64,000 nt of DNA from Catalinimonas niigatensis (GTDB lineage Bacteria; Bacteroidota; Bacteroidia; Cytophagales; Cyclobacteriaceae): the NCBI RefSeq assembly GCF_030506285.1, contig NZ_CP119422.1, positions 5,505,501 through 5,569,500 of the forward strand, written 5' to 3'. The stretch's first letter is position 1. Every line of letters starts with the position of its first letter. This document shows positions 16,895 through 24,213 of the stretch, in pieces. The notes beneath the pieces were generated by a model. It was not told where the DNA came from. It saw only the letters and a program-made list of their open reading frames with translations, and did not search any database. Made by a program: the position numbers and the translations under genes.

Positions 16895-17276
16895 ATCAAT
16901 CTTGGGTTTGTGGTTCAAACCAAATTATATTTGGCAAATCATGAGCAATTTATCTGGATAATTGCTCTTCATTGTATCTTTAAAGACGGCTACAATACTA
17001 ATGTAATAATTGACCAAAATATTAATGAAGTGTTAAAATATGAGGTAATTAAAATATTATTATTGCCATTTTTTGAAATATACGAAATGATTTACTGAAA
17101 GATTTGAAATTAAGATGTTTTTTTAGCAGAGGGTAAATGTAATAAAATGTTGATTAATAATTTATATGTAGAATAAAATTCTGCAAAACGCGAATGTGTG
17201 TAAAGAATTGATCAAGGAATTATTTATCTGCTAAATTTTTGGAAGGTCTGAGTTTACCTAAAAAAGCATAAAACAT
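16895..17276. other. AT-rich intergenic region
   Basis: About 380 bases without a credible gene; the short frames present have no coding character. The DNA is strongly AT-rich (long runs such as those at 17030-17070) and must contain the promoter of the secreted-protein gene on its left side. I could not point to a convincing -33/-7 pair. Confidence 0.5.
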
Positions 17277-17305
17277 AAAAAAAGCCGAATCTCCTGATCC
17301 GGCTT
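17277..17305 (-). terminator. Intrinsic terminator of hsp20
   Basis: AAGCCG (17282-17287) pairs with CGGCTT (17300-17305). On the minus strand the stem is followed by a run of seven T (17277-17283 as A on the plus strand). It lies 26 bases past the hsp20 stop codon. Confidence 0.75.
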
Positions 17306-17330
17306 ATAGCTAAAATAGCATATGTAATGA

Positions 17331-17735
17331 TTAATATTCTTTGATATTGATCTTCTTTACTTTCGTAGCATCCCAGTCATCACCATAGGGCAGGTGCAGT
17401 TTGAGTACACCATGATCGTAAATCGCCTCAATCTGATCTTTATCCACAACAGCTGGAATATCAAAGACGCGGTTGAACATAGGCACCATATGACGGGCAG
17501 ATTTCTTCTCTTCATCTTCAAACAAATCTACCTCATTAAGTACCGAATACACCACCAATTGGTTTCCTCTCACAAATATATTAAAGGCATCACTATTTAT
17601 ACTTGGCGCACTGATGTTGATGGTTAAATGATCAGATTCTCTATTTATGTTTACAGTGGTAAGAGCTACCCCTCCACCGATTGTATTCATCGTATCAAAC
17701 TGATGAACAAAGTCTTTAAGTACGTTTTTCATCAT
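17331..17735 (-). CDS. Hsp20/alpha-crystallin-type small heat-shock protein
   Basis: A 134-residue small heat-shock chaperone. An alpha-crystallin domain runs from about residue 26 (VNINRESDHLTINISAP) to about 122 (HGVLKLHLPYGDD). This includes the typical FNIFVRGNQLVVYS and RVFDIPAVVDKDQIEAIYDHGVLKLHLP pattern, in which the I/V-D-x-x-x-I-x-A strand is family-specific. The C-terminal I-x-I is represented by INI. The start MMKNVLK is supported by a perfect AAAGGAGG at the right distance. The central loop (EDEEKKSARHMVP) is longer than usual. It is alone in its transcript, bounded by a terminator. Confidence 0.88.
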   Translation of the reverse strand: MMKNVLKDFVHQFDTMNTIGGGVALTTVNINRESDHLTINISAPSINSDAFNIFVRGNQLVVYSVLNEVDLFEDEEKKSARHMVPMFNRVFDIPAVVDKDQIEAIYDHGVLKLHLPYGDDWDATKVKKINIKEY

Positions 17736-17747
17736 TTCCTCCTTTAG

Positions 17748-17768
17748 TTTGATTGTATAAGAATCAAA
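17748..17768 (-). promoter_or_regulatory. Inverted repeat in the hsp20 leader
   Basis: TTTGATT (17748-17754), seven bases, AATCAAA (17762-17768): a perfect 7+7 inverted repeat directly upstream of the hsp20 ribosome-binding site. It could be an operator or a leader hairpin that affects initiation. It does not match the CIRCE element. Confidence 0.3.
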
Positions 17769-17880
17769 TCCTGTACCATGGGAAAAAATGTATGTATATA
17801 CGTGTAAAATATGCCAACTTGTCTTTACAAATTAACATAGCAGACTTTCTGTCATATATTTCGTAAAGAATCATCAATTT

Positions 17881-19269
17881 CTATTTACGCACCAAGTATG
17901 AAACAGTACTGAAAAGTCCTAAAGCCATCAACAGCAACAAATCTAACCGGAGAGGACCCACTTCTGAAGGTACTGCTCCCAATAAAGAAAGAATAAAAAT
18001 TGCCAAAGCTACGGCAGTGGCTACAATAATCTCATTGCCCATTACCTTTTTGCTGAGCACTCCAGTCAGAATCATAGGCGCTAACATAGCTGTGCCGGCA
18101 AAGCTCACTCTGGCCAGCATCACCAACTGATCGCTGGCAAGTACAGAAAAGATTAAAGCTACCACAGCAAAGCCGAAGATAGAGTAACGGGTAATGCTGA
18201 GGACTTTTTTTTCACTTCCATGCAGCAGGGAGCGTACTTCTGTTCCCAGGGCAAAGATTTGTGAGTCGGTGGTAGAGAGACCGGCGGCCAAAAGCCCTAC
18301 TACAGCGATGGCTGCGATAAAATCAGGCTGCTCATAAAGCAAAACCCTGGAAAGAAAATCTGCCGTAGCAAGGTCAGGATAACGTACCGCTCCATACATA
18401 CCGATAAATGCAGTAGGTAAAATAATCAGGATAGCAAAAATCCCGACGGCAAAGGCCATCATATGCGTGGTTTTCAGGTTGCGCATAATGACCAGGCGTA
18501 TGGTAAGCTGGGGCTGGGTGACCGGGATAAAGAGTATCACCAGAAAAGAAGCAATTAAAAATTGTGCATTAAACAAGCCGGTAGGACCTGGCGTGGAGAG
18601 CAGAGCTGTATTGGCAGCTTCTACCTGATCAAACATATTTTCCAGATTTCCAAAATAATTAACACAGCGCACGCCAATGATCCAGGTGACGATCAGTAGT
18701 GTAAGCCCTTGAATGGCATCGGCATGCATGATGGCTTTGAGTCCGCCAATTTCGCTATAGGTAAGCATAATGGCTACAATGGCAATGGCCCAACCCCAGA
18801 ACGGCATAGCATCGGGAAATACTGCCGTAAGAAAGATGGCAATACCCCTGATTTGTATGGCTACATAGGGCACCAGAAAAAGGAATACACCGGCAAAACT
18901 CACATAACCTGCCCATTTGTTCTGATAGCATTTTACCAGTAGTCCGGCTACACCATTAAATCCTTTTTCAGCTACTTTTTTTCGCAGATGATAACCCCAC
19001 CATAGGATGAGAAAAACCATTCCACCGTCAGATACTGCCAGAAAAATCCATGCTCCTATACCATTGATACGGAAGAAGTCGGGCATGCCCAAAAGGGTAA
19101 AGGTACTGAAAAGCGTAGCGGCAAAGGTCAGAAAGCCGAGGATGATCCCGATATTGGAACCCGCCAGCAGGTAATCTTCCGCATTTTTATTTTTCTTAAA
19201 TGAGTTGGTAGCCACAAAAGCCAACATGCCCAGGTAGAGGGCGCCTAATATAATAATCCAGGTGGTCAT
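17881..19269 (-). CDS. Sodium:solute symporter (SSS family)
   Basis: A 462-residue inner-membrane protein with about 12-13 hydrophobic helices. Typical SSS features are the N-terminal ILGALYLGMLAFVA, AEDYLLAGSNIGIILGFLTFAATLFSTFTLLGMPDF (residues about 31-66) with the small-residue-rich first unwound helix, and GLLAAGLSTTDSQIFALGTEV near 320-340, the region that carries the Na2-site Ser/Thr residues. It imports a solute with sodium. Its partner DUF3311 gene is two bases upstream, and the dehydrogenase/isomerase genes further upstream suggest a sugar, cyclitol or sugar acid. Specificity cannot be read from the sequence. Confidence 0.9.
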   Translation of the reverse strand: MTTWIIILGALYLGMLAFVATNSFKKNKNAEDYLLAGSNIGIILGFLTFAATLFSTFTLLGMPDFFRINGIGAWIFLAVSDGGMVFLILWWGYHLRKKVAEKGFNGVAGLLVKCYQNKWAGYVSFAGVFLFLVPYVAIQIRGIAIFLTAVFPDAMPFWGWAIAIVAIMLTYSEIGGLKAIMHADAIQGLTLLIVTWIIGVRCVNYFGNLENMFDQVEAANTALLSTPGPTGLFNAQFLIASFLVILFIPVTQPQLTIRLVIMRNLKTTHMMAFAVGIFAILIILPTAFIGMYGAVRYPDLATADFLSRVLLYEQPDFIAAIAVVGLLAAGLSTTDSQIFALGTEVRSLLHGSEKKVLSITRYSIFGFAVVALIFSVLASDQLVMLARVSFAGTAMLAPMILTGVLSKKVMGNEIIVATAVALAIFILSLLGAVPSEVGPLRLDLLLLMALGLFSTVSYLVRK

Positions 19270-19271
19270 AG

Positions 19272-19496
19272 TTATTTGTCAGTATCTTTTCCGGGATGAA
19301 CTTTGGTTCCAATAAATGTGAGTACTACATACAGTATGGTAATTAAAATGGTCATCCACAATGTATAAGGCATACCAAATAGCTCAGGCCGATAGACACC
19401 ATGTGGGATCACCAGAGGTGTAAAGGTGAGGACCGTAAGTACTATTGCACAAGCGATAAGGACTCGCCAGGTTATCATTTTATTGGAATGGTTCAT
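19272..19496 (-). CDS. DUF3311-type small membrane partner of the symporter
   Basis: A 74-residue protein with two membrane helices: about residues 9-29 (RVLIACAIVLTVLTFTPLVIP) and 41-64 (FGMPYTLWMTILITILYVVLTFIG, given by position). The conserved middle P-x-L/M-F-G-x-P-x-x-L-W is the mark of the DUF3311/YhdT-like family found directly ahead of SSS symporters. It lies two bases upstream of the symporter gene, so it is surely co-expressed. It probably assists assembly or activity of the symporter, but no mechanism is established. Confidence 0.8.
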   Translation of the reverse strand: MNHSNKMITWRVLIACAIVLTVLTFTPLVIPHGVYRPELFGMPYTLWMTILITILYVVLTFIGTKVHPGKDTDK

Positions 19497-19530
19497 AAAA
19501 ATAGTTTGGTTGTGATTAGTTTGAAATGTA

Positions 19531-19552
19531 AATCGCTTGGCACCAAGTGATT
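19531..19552 (-). promoter_or_regulatory. Operator-like palindrome before the symporter pair
   Basis: AATCGCTTGG-CA-CCAAGTGATT: two 10-base arms that pair with one G/T mismatch around a two-base centre, 35 bases upstream of the DUF3311 start. The symmetry and position suit a dimeric repressor such as LacI, GntR or DeoR type. No regulator gene of those families is in the window. It could also be a small hairpin in the leader. Confidence 0.4.
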
Positions 19553-19593
19553 TTCCTTTTATGGCAGTTAGGGCTATAGTAAATGTATCATGA

Positions 19594-20364
19594 TCAAAGC
19601 CTTGGAATTGTCAGTCCACCATCTATCATAATAGTCTGACCGGTAGAGTAGGAGAAATAACCCTGGGCCAGCGCGGATACTGCTTTGCCTACATCTTCGG
19701 GCAATCCCCAGCGAGGCTGAGCACACAAACCTCCGGCAATAAGTTTGTCGTACTTTTCGGTCACTCCTGAAGTCATATCGGTTTTGATTACACCAGGTCG
19801 TACATCAAATACCGGAATATCATATTCGCCCAGGCGGGAAGCAAAGAGGAGCGTCATCATACTTAAGCCTGCTTTGGAAATGCAGTATTCTCCACGATTC
19901 ACAGAGGCGATGGTGGCTGATATGGAAGAGATATTGATGATGCTGGCCTGAAAATCTTTATTTTCTTTCTTCTTCTCAATCATCCAATTGGCGGCCTGCT
20001 GGGTAAGAAAGTAGGGGCCTTGTAGATTGGTTTTGACTACATACTCAAAACTTTCTTCACTGGCATCCAGGATATCTTTCCGTTCTTTGGGCGCCACACC
20101 CGCATTGTTGACCAGCACGTTGAGTTGACCATAATGCGCCTTGATTTGCTCCAGCATGCTTTGGCGGTCTTCGGTAGAACCAATGTCTCCCTGGCAATAT
20201 AAAGCATCCACACCATAGGATTTAAGCTTTTCCAACACTTCACCTACTGCTTCAGCAGGACGCATTCCATTGATAGCAATATCAAAACCTGCTTTGGCGA
20301 GTTCTTCCGCAATGCCAAAACCTATACCCCGGCTTCCCCCGGTTACAAATGCTACTTTTTTCAT
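19594..20364 (-). CDS. Short-chain dehydrogenase/reductase, FabG-like
   Basis: A 256-residue classical SDR: TGGSRGIG (8-15) for NAD(P), NNAG, the catalytic Ser in NISSISA, YCISK (Tyr/Lys pair) and DVRPGVIKTDM. It ends TIMIDGGLTI, as in ketoacyl-ACP reductase-like SDRs that act on sugars, polyols and oxo-acids. The annotation 3-ketoacyl-ACP reductase would be misleading; its location between a Gfo/Idh dehydrogenase and an SSS symporter supports a catabolic sugar or sugar-acid role. It is followed by the symporter pair. Confidence 0.85.
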   Translation of the reverse strand: MKKVAFVTGGSRGIGFGIAEELAKAGFDIAINGMRPAEAVGEVLEKLKSYGVDALYCQGDIGSTEDRQSMLEQIKAHYGQLNVLVNNAGVAPKERKDILDASEESFEYVVKTNLQGPYFLTQQAANWMIEKKKENKDFQASIINISSISATIASVNRGEYCISKAGLSMMTLLFASRLGEYDIPVFDVRPGVIKTDMTSGVTEKYDKLIAGGLCAQPRWGLPEDVGKAVSALAQGYFSYSTGQTIMIDGGLTIPRL

Positions 20365-20378
20365 GAAGTTGGTTTAAT

Positions 20379-20462
20379 GTTAAAAGTTGAAGGTTAAAAG
20401 TTGTCTTATGAAATGAGTTACAGGTTGTAAGTTGATTCAACCTGTAACTTTCAACTTTTAAC
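20379..20462. repeat. Long imperfect palindrome in an operon gap
   Basis: Two direct copies of GTTAAAAGTTG (20379-20389, 20393-20403) are matched on the other side by AACTTTCAACTTTTAAC (20446-20462). In the middle, AGTTACAGGTTG (20416-20427) and CAACCTGTAACT (20438-20449) form a perfect 12-bp stem. The right arm overlaps the stop codon of the Gfo/Idh gene. Low-complexity CAACTTTTAAC-type palindromes are common intergenic elements in Bacteroidota. This one could moderate read-through between the two genes. Confidence 0.7.
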
Positions 20463-21621
20463 GGATTTCAGGAATATCCACCCAGCAGCGTTTTGCCCAG
20501 CTTTCCAGCCCTTTCTCAGCCAGTTGTACGCCTTTGGCGCCTTCCAGTAAGGTATAAGGGAAGGGCTCATCTTTAACCACATGACGCAGGAACATTTCCC
20601 ACTGTACTTTAAAAGCATTGTCATGGAACTCCTGCTCCGGTACTTTAGACCAGCCTTCATAAAAATTAATAGGCTGTTGGATGTCAGGGTTCCAGACTGG
20701 CTTGGGGGTATTGCCATAGTGTTGTATCCAACAGTCGCGCAGGCCGGCTACTGCTGAGCCTTTGGTACCATCAATCTGAAGTGTAAGCAGATCATCACGG
20801 CGGACGCGTACGGTCCAGGAAGAGTTGAAATGGGCAATGACACCATCTTCCAGCTCAAAAGTAGCATATGCTGAATCGTCAGCGGTAGCTTTGTACTTAT
20901 TGCCCTGTTCGTCTACCCGCTCAGGAATGTGGGTGGCACCCAGGCAGGAAACCGCTTTTACTTTGCCAAATATACCGTCCAGTACATAACGCCAGTGGCA
21001 GAGCATATCCACGATGATACCGCCGTCTTCTTCTTTTTTGTAGTTCCACGAAGGGCGCTGGGCAGGGATGGTATCTCCCTCATATACCCAATAGCCAAAT
21101 TCTCCACGGATAGAAAGGATCTTTCCGAAAAAACCGTTTTGAATCAGTCGTTGTACTTTGCGCAGACCAGGCAAAAAGAGTTTATCCTGAACTACGCCGT
21201 TTTTCACACCTTTTTCCTGGCAGAAGTGATAGATGTCAAGTGCCGTTTTGGTATCCACGGCGGTAGGTTTTTCGCAGTAAACATGTTTACCTGCTTCAGC
21301 AGCCTGTCTAACAGCAGCAGCACGGCGTCCGGTCGTTTGAGCATCAAAATAGATAGCATAATGCTCATCGTGCATAACTTCTTCCAGCCTGGTGGTATAT
21401 TTTTCTATACCTGATTGTCTGCAAAGCTTTTCCAACTTGGCAGCATTACGGCCTACCAGAATAGGGTCAGGCATGATCACCTCAGTAGGACTGATATGTA
21501 CACCACCCTGTTTGATAATCTCTACAATAGAACGCATCAGGTGCTGATTGGTACCCATGCGTCCGGTTACTCCGTTCATGATGATGCCTACCTTATGGGT
21601 AGTGATGCTCGTCTCGCTCAT
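20458..21621 (-). CDS. Gfo/Idh/MocA-family oxidoreductase
   Basis: A 387-residue NAD(P)-dependent dehydrogenase of the Gfo/Idh/MocA type. The N-terminal Rossmann region is at about residues 11-25 (VGIIMNGVTGRMGTN), and the family's EKP motif is in VYCEKPTAVD near 115. A C-terminal beta-sheet substrate domain carries GGIIVDMLCHWRYVLDGIFG at about 195-215, with its His in the usual catalytic position. Relatives oxidise inositols, sugars or amino sugars. The gene lies between the TIM-barrel isomerase upstream (63-base gap) and the SDR downstream. Confidence 0.88.
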   Translation of the reverse strand: MSETSITTHKVGIIMNGVTGRMGTNQHLMRSIVEIIKQGGVHISPTEVIMPDPILVGRNAAKLEKLCRQSGIEKYTTRLEEVMHDEHYAIYFDAQTTGRRAAAVRQAAEAGKHVYCEKPTAVDTKTALDIYHFCQEKGVKNGVVQDKLFLPGLRKVQRLIQNGFFGKILSIRGEFGYWVYEGDTIPAQRPSWNYKKEEDGGIIVDMLCHWRYVLDGIFGKVKAVSCLGATHIPERVDEQGNKYKATADDSAYATFELEDGVIAHFNSSWTVRVRRDDLLTLQIDGTKGSAVAGLRDCWIQHYGNTPKPVWNPDIQQPINFYEGWSKVPEQEFHDNAFKVQWEMFLRHVVKDEPFPYTLLEGAKGVQLAEKGLESWAKRCWVDIPEIR

Positions 21622-21684
21622 TGTAAGTTGATATTGATTGGTTGTGATTTATTTAAGTTTTTAGCATATCCAGATAAGTCTGTC

Positions 21685-22503
21685 TTAACTCTTCTCCAGA
21701 TAAGCCTTGATAATCATATTCAGAAATTCCTGTTGGTTCATACCCCAGTAGCGGTTGGAGAAAATCTCTACTTCATACAAGCCTTTAAAGCCTGCTTCTT
21801 CCACCCACTCCCGGATTTGTGGTACGTTGATACAGCCTTCGCCCATCAGACCTCTATCCAGCAGAAAATCTTCCGTAGGTGATTTCCAATCACAGATGTG
21901 AAAGGCATACAGATTGCCATTTCTGCCGCAGCGCATAATTTCAGATTGCAGCAGGTCATCCCACCAGAGGTGGTACACATCTACAGCAATACCTACCCAG
22001 GGTGAATCAATGGTTTCCGCCATGTCATTGGCTTGGGCCAGGGTATTGATGGCCGAGCGGGTATCCGCATACATTGGATGCAGCGGTTCTATGGTTAGTC
22101 TTACATTGTTGGCTTCGGCATAGGGAATGAGGCTTTCTATACCTTCCTGGATTTGCTTGCGGGAGGTAGCCAGCGATTGTGCGGGATCGGCACCACAGAC
22201 CAGCACCACCATAGGAGCGCCCAGGGCGGCAGCTTCATCTATGGCTTTTTTATTGTCGTCAATGGCTGCTTTTCTTTTTTCAGCAGAGGTGGAGGGGAAA
22301 AAGCCACCCCGGCACAGCGATACGATTTCCAACTGATGACTTCTGAGCATTTCACCGGTTTGGTAGATATTTCTTCCATCCAGCGCATCGCGCCAAACGG
22401 TAATGCCACTGACACCGGCTTTGGCATAATTTTCAGCAGCTATTTCTATCGGCCAGGGCTTGGTCGTGATGGTGTGTATGCAGAGTTGGTTTAGATTTTC
22501 CAA
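21685..22503 (-). CDS. Sugar phosphate isomerase/epimerase, TIM barrel
   Basis: A 272-residue xylose-isomerase-like TIM barrel (AP-endonuclease-2 fold), as in IolE, IolI and ketose 3-epimerases. Metal-site carboxylates and histidines appear in LTIEPLHPMYAD, GIAVDVYHLWWD, YAFHICDW and YEVEIFSN. The VYHLWWD motif is typical of the inosose dehydratase/hydroxypyruvate-isomerase-like group. It is the first gene of the presumed catabolic run and precedes the Gfo/Idh gene. It is cytoplasmic with no signal. The exact substrate is unknown. Confidence 0.85.
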   Translation of the reverse strand: MENLNQLCIHTITTKPWPIEIAAENYAKAGVSGITVWRDALDGRNIYQTGEMLRSHQLEIVSLCRGGFFPSTSAEKRKAAIDDNKKAIDEAAALGAPMVVLVCGADPAQSLATSRKQIQEGIESLIPYAEANNVRLTIEPLHPMYADTRSAINTLAQANDMAETIDSPWVGIAVDVYHLWWDDLLQSEIMRCGRNGNLYAFHICDWKSPTEDFLLDRGLMGEGCINVPQIREWVEEAGFKGLYEVEIFSNRYWGMNQQEFLNMIIKAYLEKS

Positions 22504-22549
22504 GACAAAAAATTGAGGTTGTTGTAGAACAATAGGCCCTCAAATTAAT

Positions 22550-22577
22550 AAAAAAATCCGAACCTCTCAGAGAGATT
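22550..22577 (-). terminator. Possible terminator after the zinc-ribbon gene
   Basis: On the minus strand AATCTCT-CTG-AGAGGTT forms a short stem (22561-22577) with one G/T pair, followed by CGGA and seven T. It overlaps the stop codon at 22576. The stem is modest, but the T run is good. If real, it separates the catabolic run from the three genes upstream. Confidence 0.4.
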
Positions 22578-22956
22578 AGTCTATATAGTCCTTTTTTACC
22601 ACCAGCGTAAAATAATCATCGTCAGATACAATGTATCCCTGATCATAGCAGAAATGATAAACAGTACCACTTTTGGTCTGATACACATTGGTGATATAAT
22701 TAAAATTGAATCCTTTTCGGTTAAGCTGATCGCGGTGCACGCGTGCTTTGCCCTGCGGATTGAGATCAGCCAAAATATGGCGGTTTTTGCGCAGAGTATA
22801 ATTTACATTGCGCATCAGGTTATTGACATCGCTGGTATGTTTATTATGGTAGGCATTCCGACAGGCGTCCGAGCAATACTTTTTGTCTGCCCTGCCGCGG
22901 ATCGTAGTGCCACATTCTAAGCAGGCTTTGTCAGTTTCTTCTAGAGATTCGTTCAT
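22576..22956 (-). CDS. Zinc-ribbon protein, unknown function
   Basis: A 126-residue protein from the ATG at 22956; an in-frame TTG three codons earlier is less likely. A four-cysteine zinc-binding module lies at the N-terminus: CLEC (residues 12-15) and CSDAC (28-32), in the context GRADKKYCSDACRNAYHNK. This is the known Bacteroidota pattern C-x2-C...KKYCSDxCRNxY. The rest (LMRNVNYTLRKNRHILADLNPQGK, then YITNVYQTKSGTVYHFCYDQGY) resembles no enzyme I know. The start codon follows the upstream GNAT stop by one base, so the two are coupled. Confidence 0.8.
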   Translation of the reverse strand: MNESLEETDKACLECGTTIRGRADKKYCSDACRNAYHNKHTSDVNNLMRNVNYTLRKNRHILADLNPQGKARVHRDQLNRKGFNFNYITNVYQTKSGTVYHFCYDQGYIVSDDDYFTLVVKKDYID

Positions 22957-22957
22957 T

Positions 22958-23443
22958 TTATTCAATTAACTTTTTTTCAAAGAACATTGCATTATCAAAT
23001 GGATTATAGCAATAAGCAGGTATTTCATAAAAACCAGCTTCCTGATAGAGATGTATGGCCGTGGCCATGTTGGAAAGGGTGTCCAGACGTATAAGCTGAT
23101 AACCAAGTTCACTACTGATGTCCAGAGCCCTTTTCAGCAGTATTCTACCGACACCCTTTCCTCTGGCCTGTGCTGTGACATACATTCTTTTAAGCTCTGC
23201 TACCTGAGGTTCCAGAGGACGCACGGATACGCAACCCAGTGATTGTCCGTCCGCTTGCCTGGCCAGCAGCAGTACACCTTTCGGACGTGCGTACATGCTT
23301 TGCAAATGAGCAAGTTCATCTTCAAACTTCTGAAAATCCAGAGGAAAGCCCAATCCTTCTGCATATTGCATAAACAGCAGTCTGGCCAGCGTATAATCAT
23401 CTTCAGACACGGCTTCTATGATCTGTATAGCTTCGCTTTCCAT
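22958..23443 (-). CDS. GNAT-family N-acetyltransferase
   Basis: A 161-residue GNAT protein with the usual order: N-terminal helices, then CVSVRPLEPQVAELKRMYVTAQARGKGVGRILLKRALD (residues about 72-110) containing the acetyl-CoA loop RGKGVG, and IRLDTLSNMATAIHLYQEAGFYEIPAY towards the end. It is soluble. The substrate is unknown; relatives acetylate small amines or proteins. The zinc-ribbon gene begins one base after its stop. Confidence 0.88.
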   Translation of the reverse strand: MESEAIQIIEAVSEDDYTLARLLFMQYAEGLGFPLDFQKFEDELAHLQSMYARPKGVLLLARQADGQSLGCVSVRPLEPQVAELKRMYVTAQARGKGVGRILLKRALDISSELGYQLIRLDTLSNMATAIHLYQEAGFYEIPAYCYNPFDNAMFFEKKLIE

Positions 23444-23464
23444 ATTTTTATCAAGGTGATTTCG

Positions 23465-24046
23465 CTAATTTCTTTGCCTGACTAAATATTTGTTGGGCAG
23501 AGGATTTTCTTCTTCTACGGATTGAATCAGGGAGATTACTAATTTCCTTATGCTATCTTCAGTCCTGCTGTCATGAATGATACCATTCGCGCTGACTTTC
23601 CCTTTTACACCTTTGATCAAAAGTTTAGCGCCTTTGGCTATTCTTGATTCTATGGTAGTCATGATTAAATCCAGAGCTTCAAAAGCTTTTTCTCCGGAGG
23701 CAGCAGCTACGATGAAGGCTACTGGCTTATTGGAAAAATTTGTGGTAGACACATTCCATTCAATAGCATTTTTCAGACTTCCGGGTAAGCTGAATACATA
23801 CTCTGGAGTGCAAATGATGACTGCATCTGCCTGAAAAATTCGTCTGCGAAAGTCTTTCACTGTCTCATCAACATTCTCATTATCATGATCAGGATTAAAA
23901 TGGGGCAAACGTTCTATTCCTTCGTATATATCTACCTCCAGATGGTCTTGAAAATTGATAGAAATATATTTTAATATAGATTCATTGGATGAATATTGCT
24001 TTGTACTTCCAGATATCGCAAAAACCTTCAATTTCTCTTTTTTCAT
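23465..24046 (-). CDS. NAD(P)H-dependent FMN reductase
   Basis: A 193-residue flavodoxin-fold reductase. FAISGSTKQYSSNESILKYI (about residues 9-28) is the FMN-phosphate loop of the NADPH-dependent FMN reductase family. AVIICTPEYVFSLPGSLKNAIEWN (about 73-97) is the highly typical TPEYxxSxPGxLKNAxDW segment. It probably supplies reduced FMN or acts as a quinone or azo reductase. It is divergent from ssb, sharing the intergenic region with the tandem palindromes. Confidence 0.88.
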   Translation of the reverse strand: MKKEKLKVFAISGSTKQYSSNESILKYISINFQDHLEVDIYEGIERLPHFNPDHDNENVDETVKDFRRRIFQADAVIICTPEYVFSLPGSLKNAIEWNVSTTNFSNKPVAFIVAAASGEKAFEALDLIMTTIESRIAKGAKLLIKGVKGKVSANGIIHDSRTEDSIRKLVISLIQSVEEENPLPNKYLVRQRN

Positions 24047-24090
24047 AGCTTTTTTAGCTTTGTCAAGCCAATTTAAGCAATAAACTATCC

Positions 24091-24133
24091 GTTTGCAAAC
24101 GTTTACAAACGCTTATATACGACTGTAAACGCT
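24091..24133. promoter_or_regulatory. Tandem palindromes upstream of ssb
   Basis: GTTTGCAAAC (24091-24100, a perfect palindrome) is followed at once by GTTTACAAAC (24101-24110, one change from palindromic) and GCTTA. After nine more bases, GTAAACGCTTA (24124-24134) repeats the ACAAACGCTTA end. The cluster lies in the divergent gap between the FMN reductase and ssb, 80-120 bases before ssb. The 13-mer AACGTTTACAAAC also occurs at 65-77. It looks like a multi-site operator. It matches no DnaA box or known Bacteroidota SOS box that I recognise. Confidence 0.4.
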
Positions 24134-24213
24134 TAATAACCGACTAATGCTTGCCTCCTGTAGTTACTTTGCTGATGTCAAACGACAAATAATTCACTTA
24201 AAATTTTACAGAC

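Noticed and set aside
19594-20364. fabG of fatty-acid synthesis
   Set aside because: The motifs fit the wider SDR family, but no other fatty-acid synthesis gene is near, and the context is sugar catabolism.
20929-21882. Long plus-strand frames opposite the Gfo/Idh and TIM-barrel genes
   Set aside because: They are mirror frames of well-supported minus-strand genes, with Cys/His/Tyr-rich composition and no domain signature.
24091-24133. DnaA boxes or an origin near ssb
   Set aside because: The repeats are GTTTrCAAAC rather than TTATnCACA, there is no AT-rich unwinding run next to them, and no dnaA or dnaN gene is nearby.
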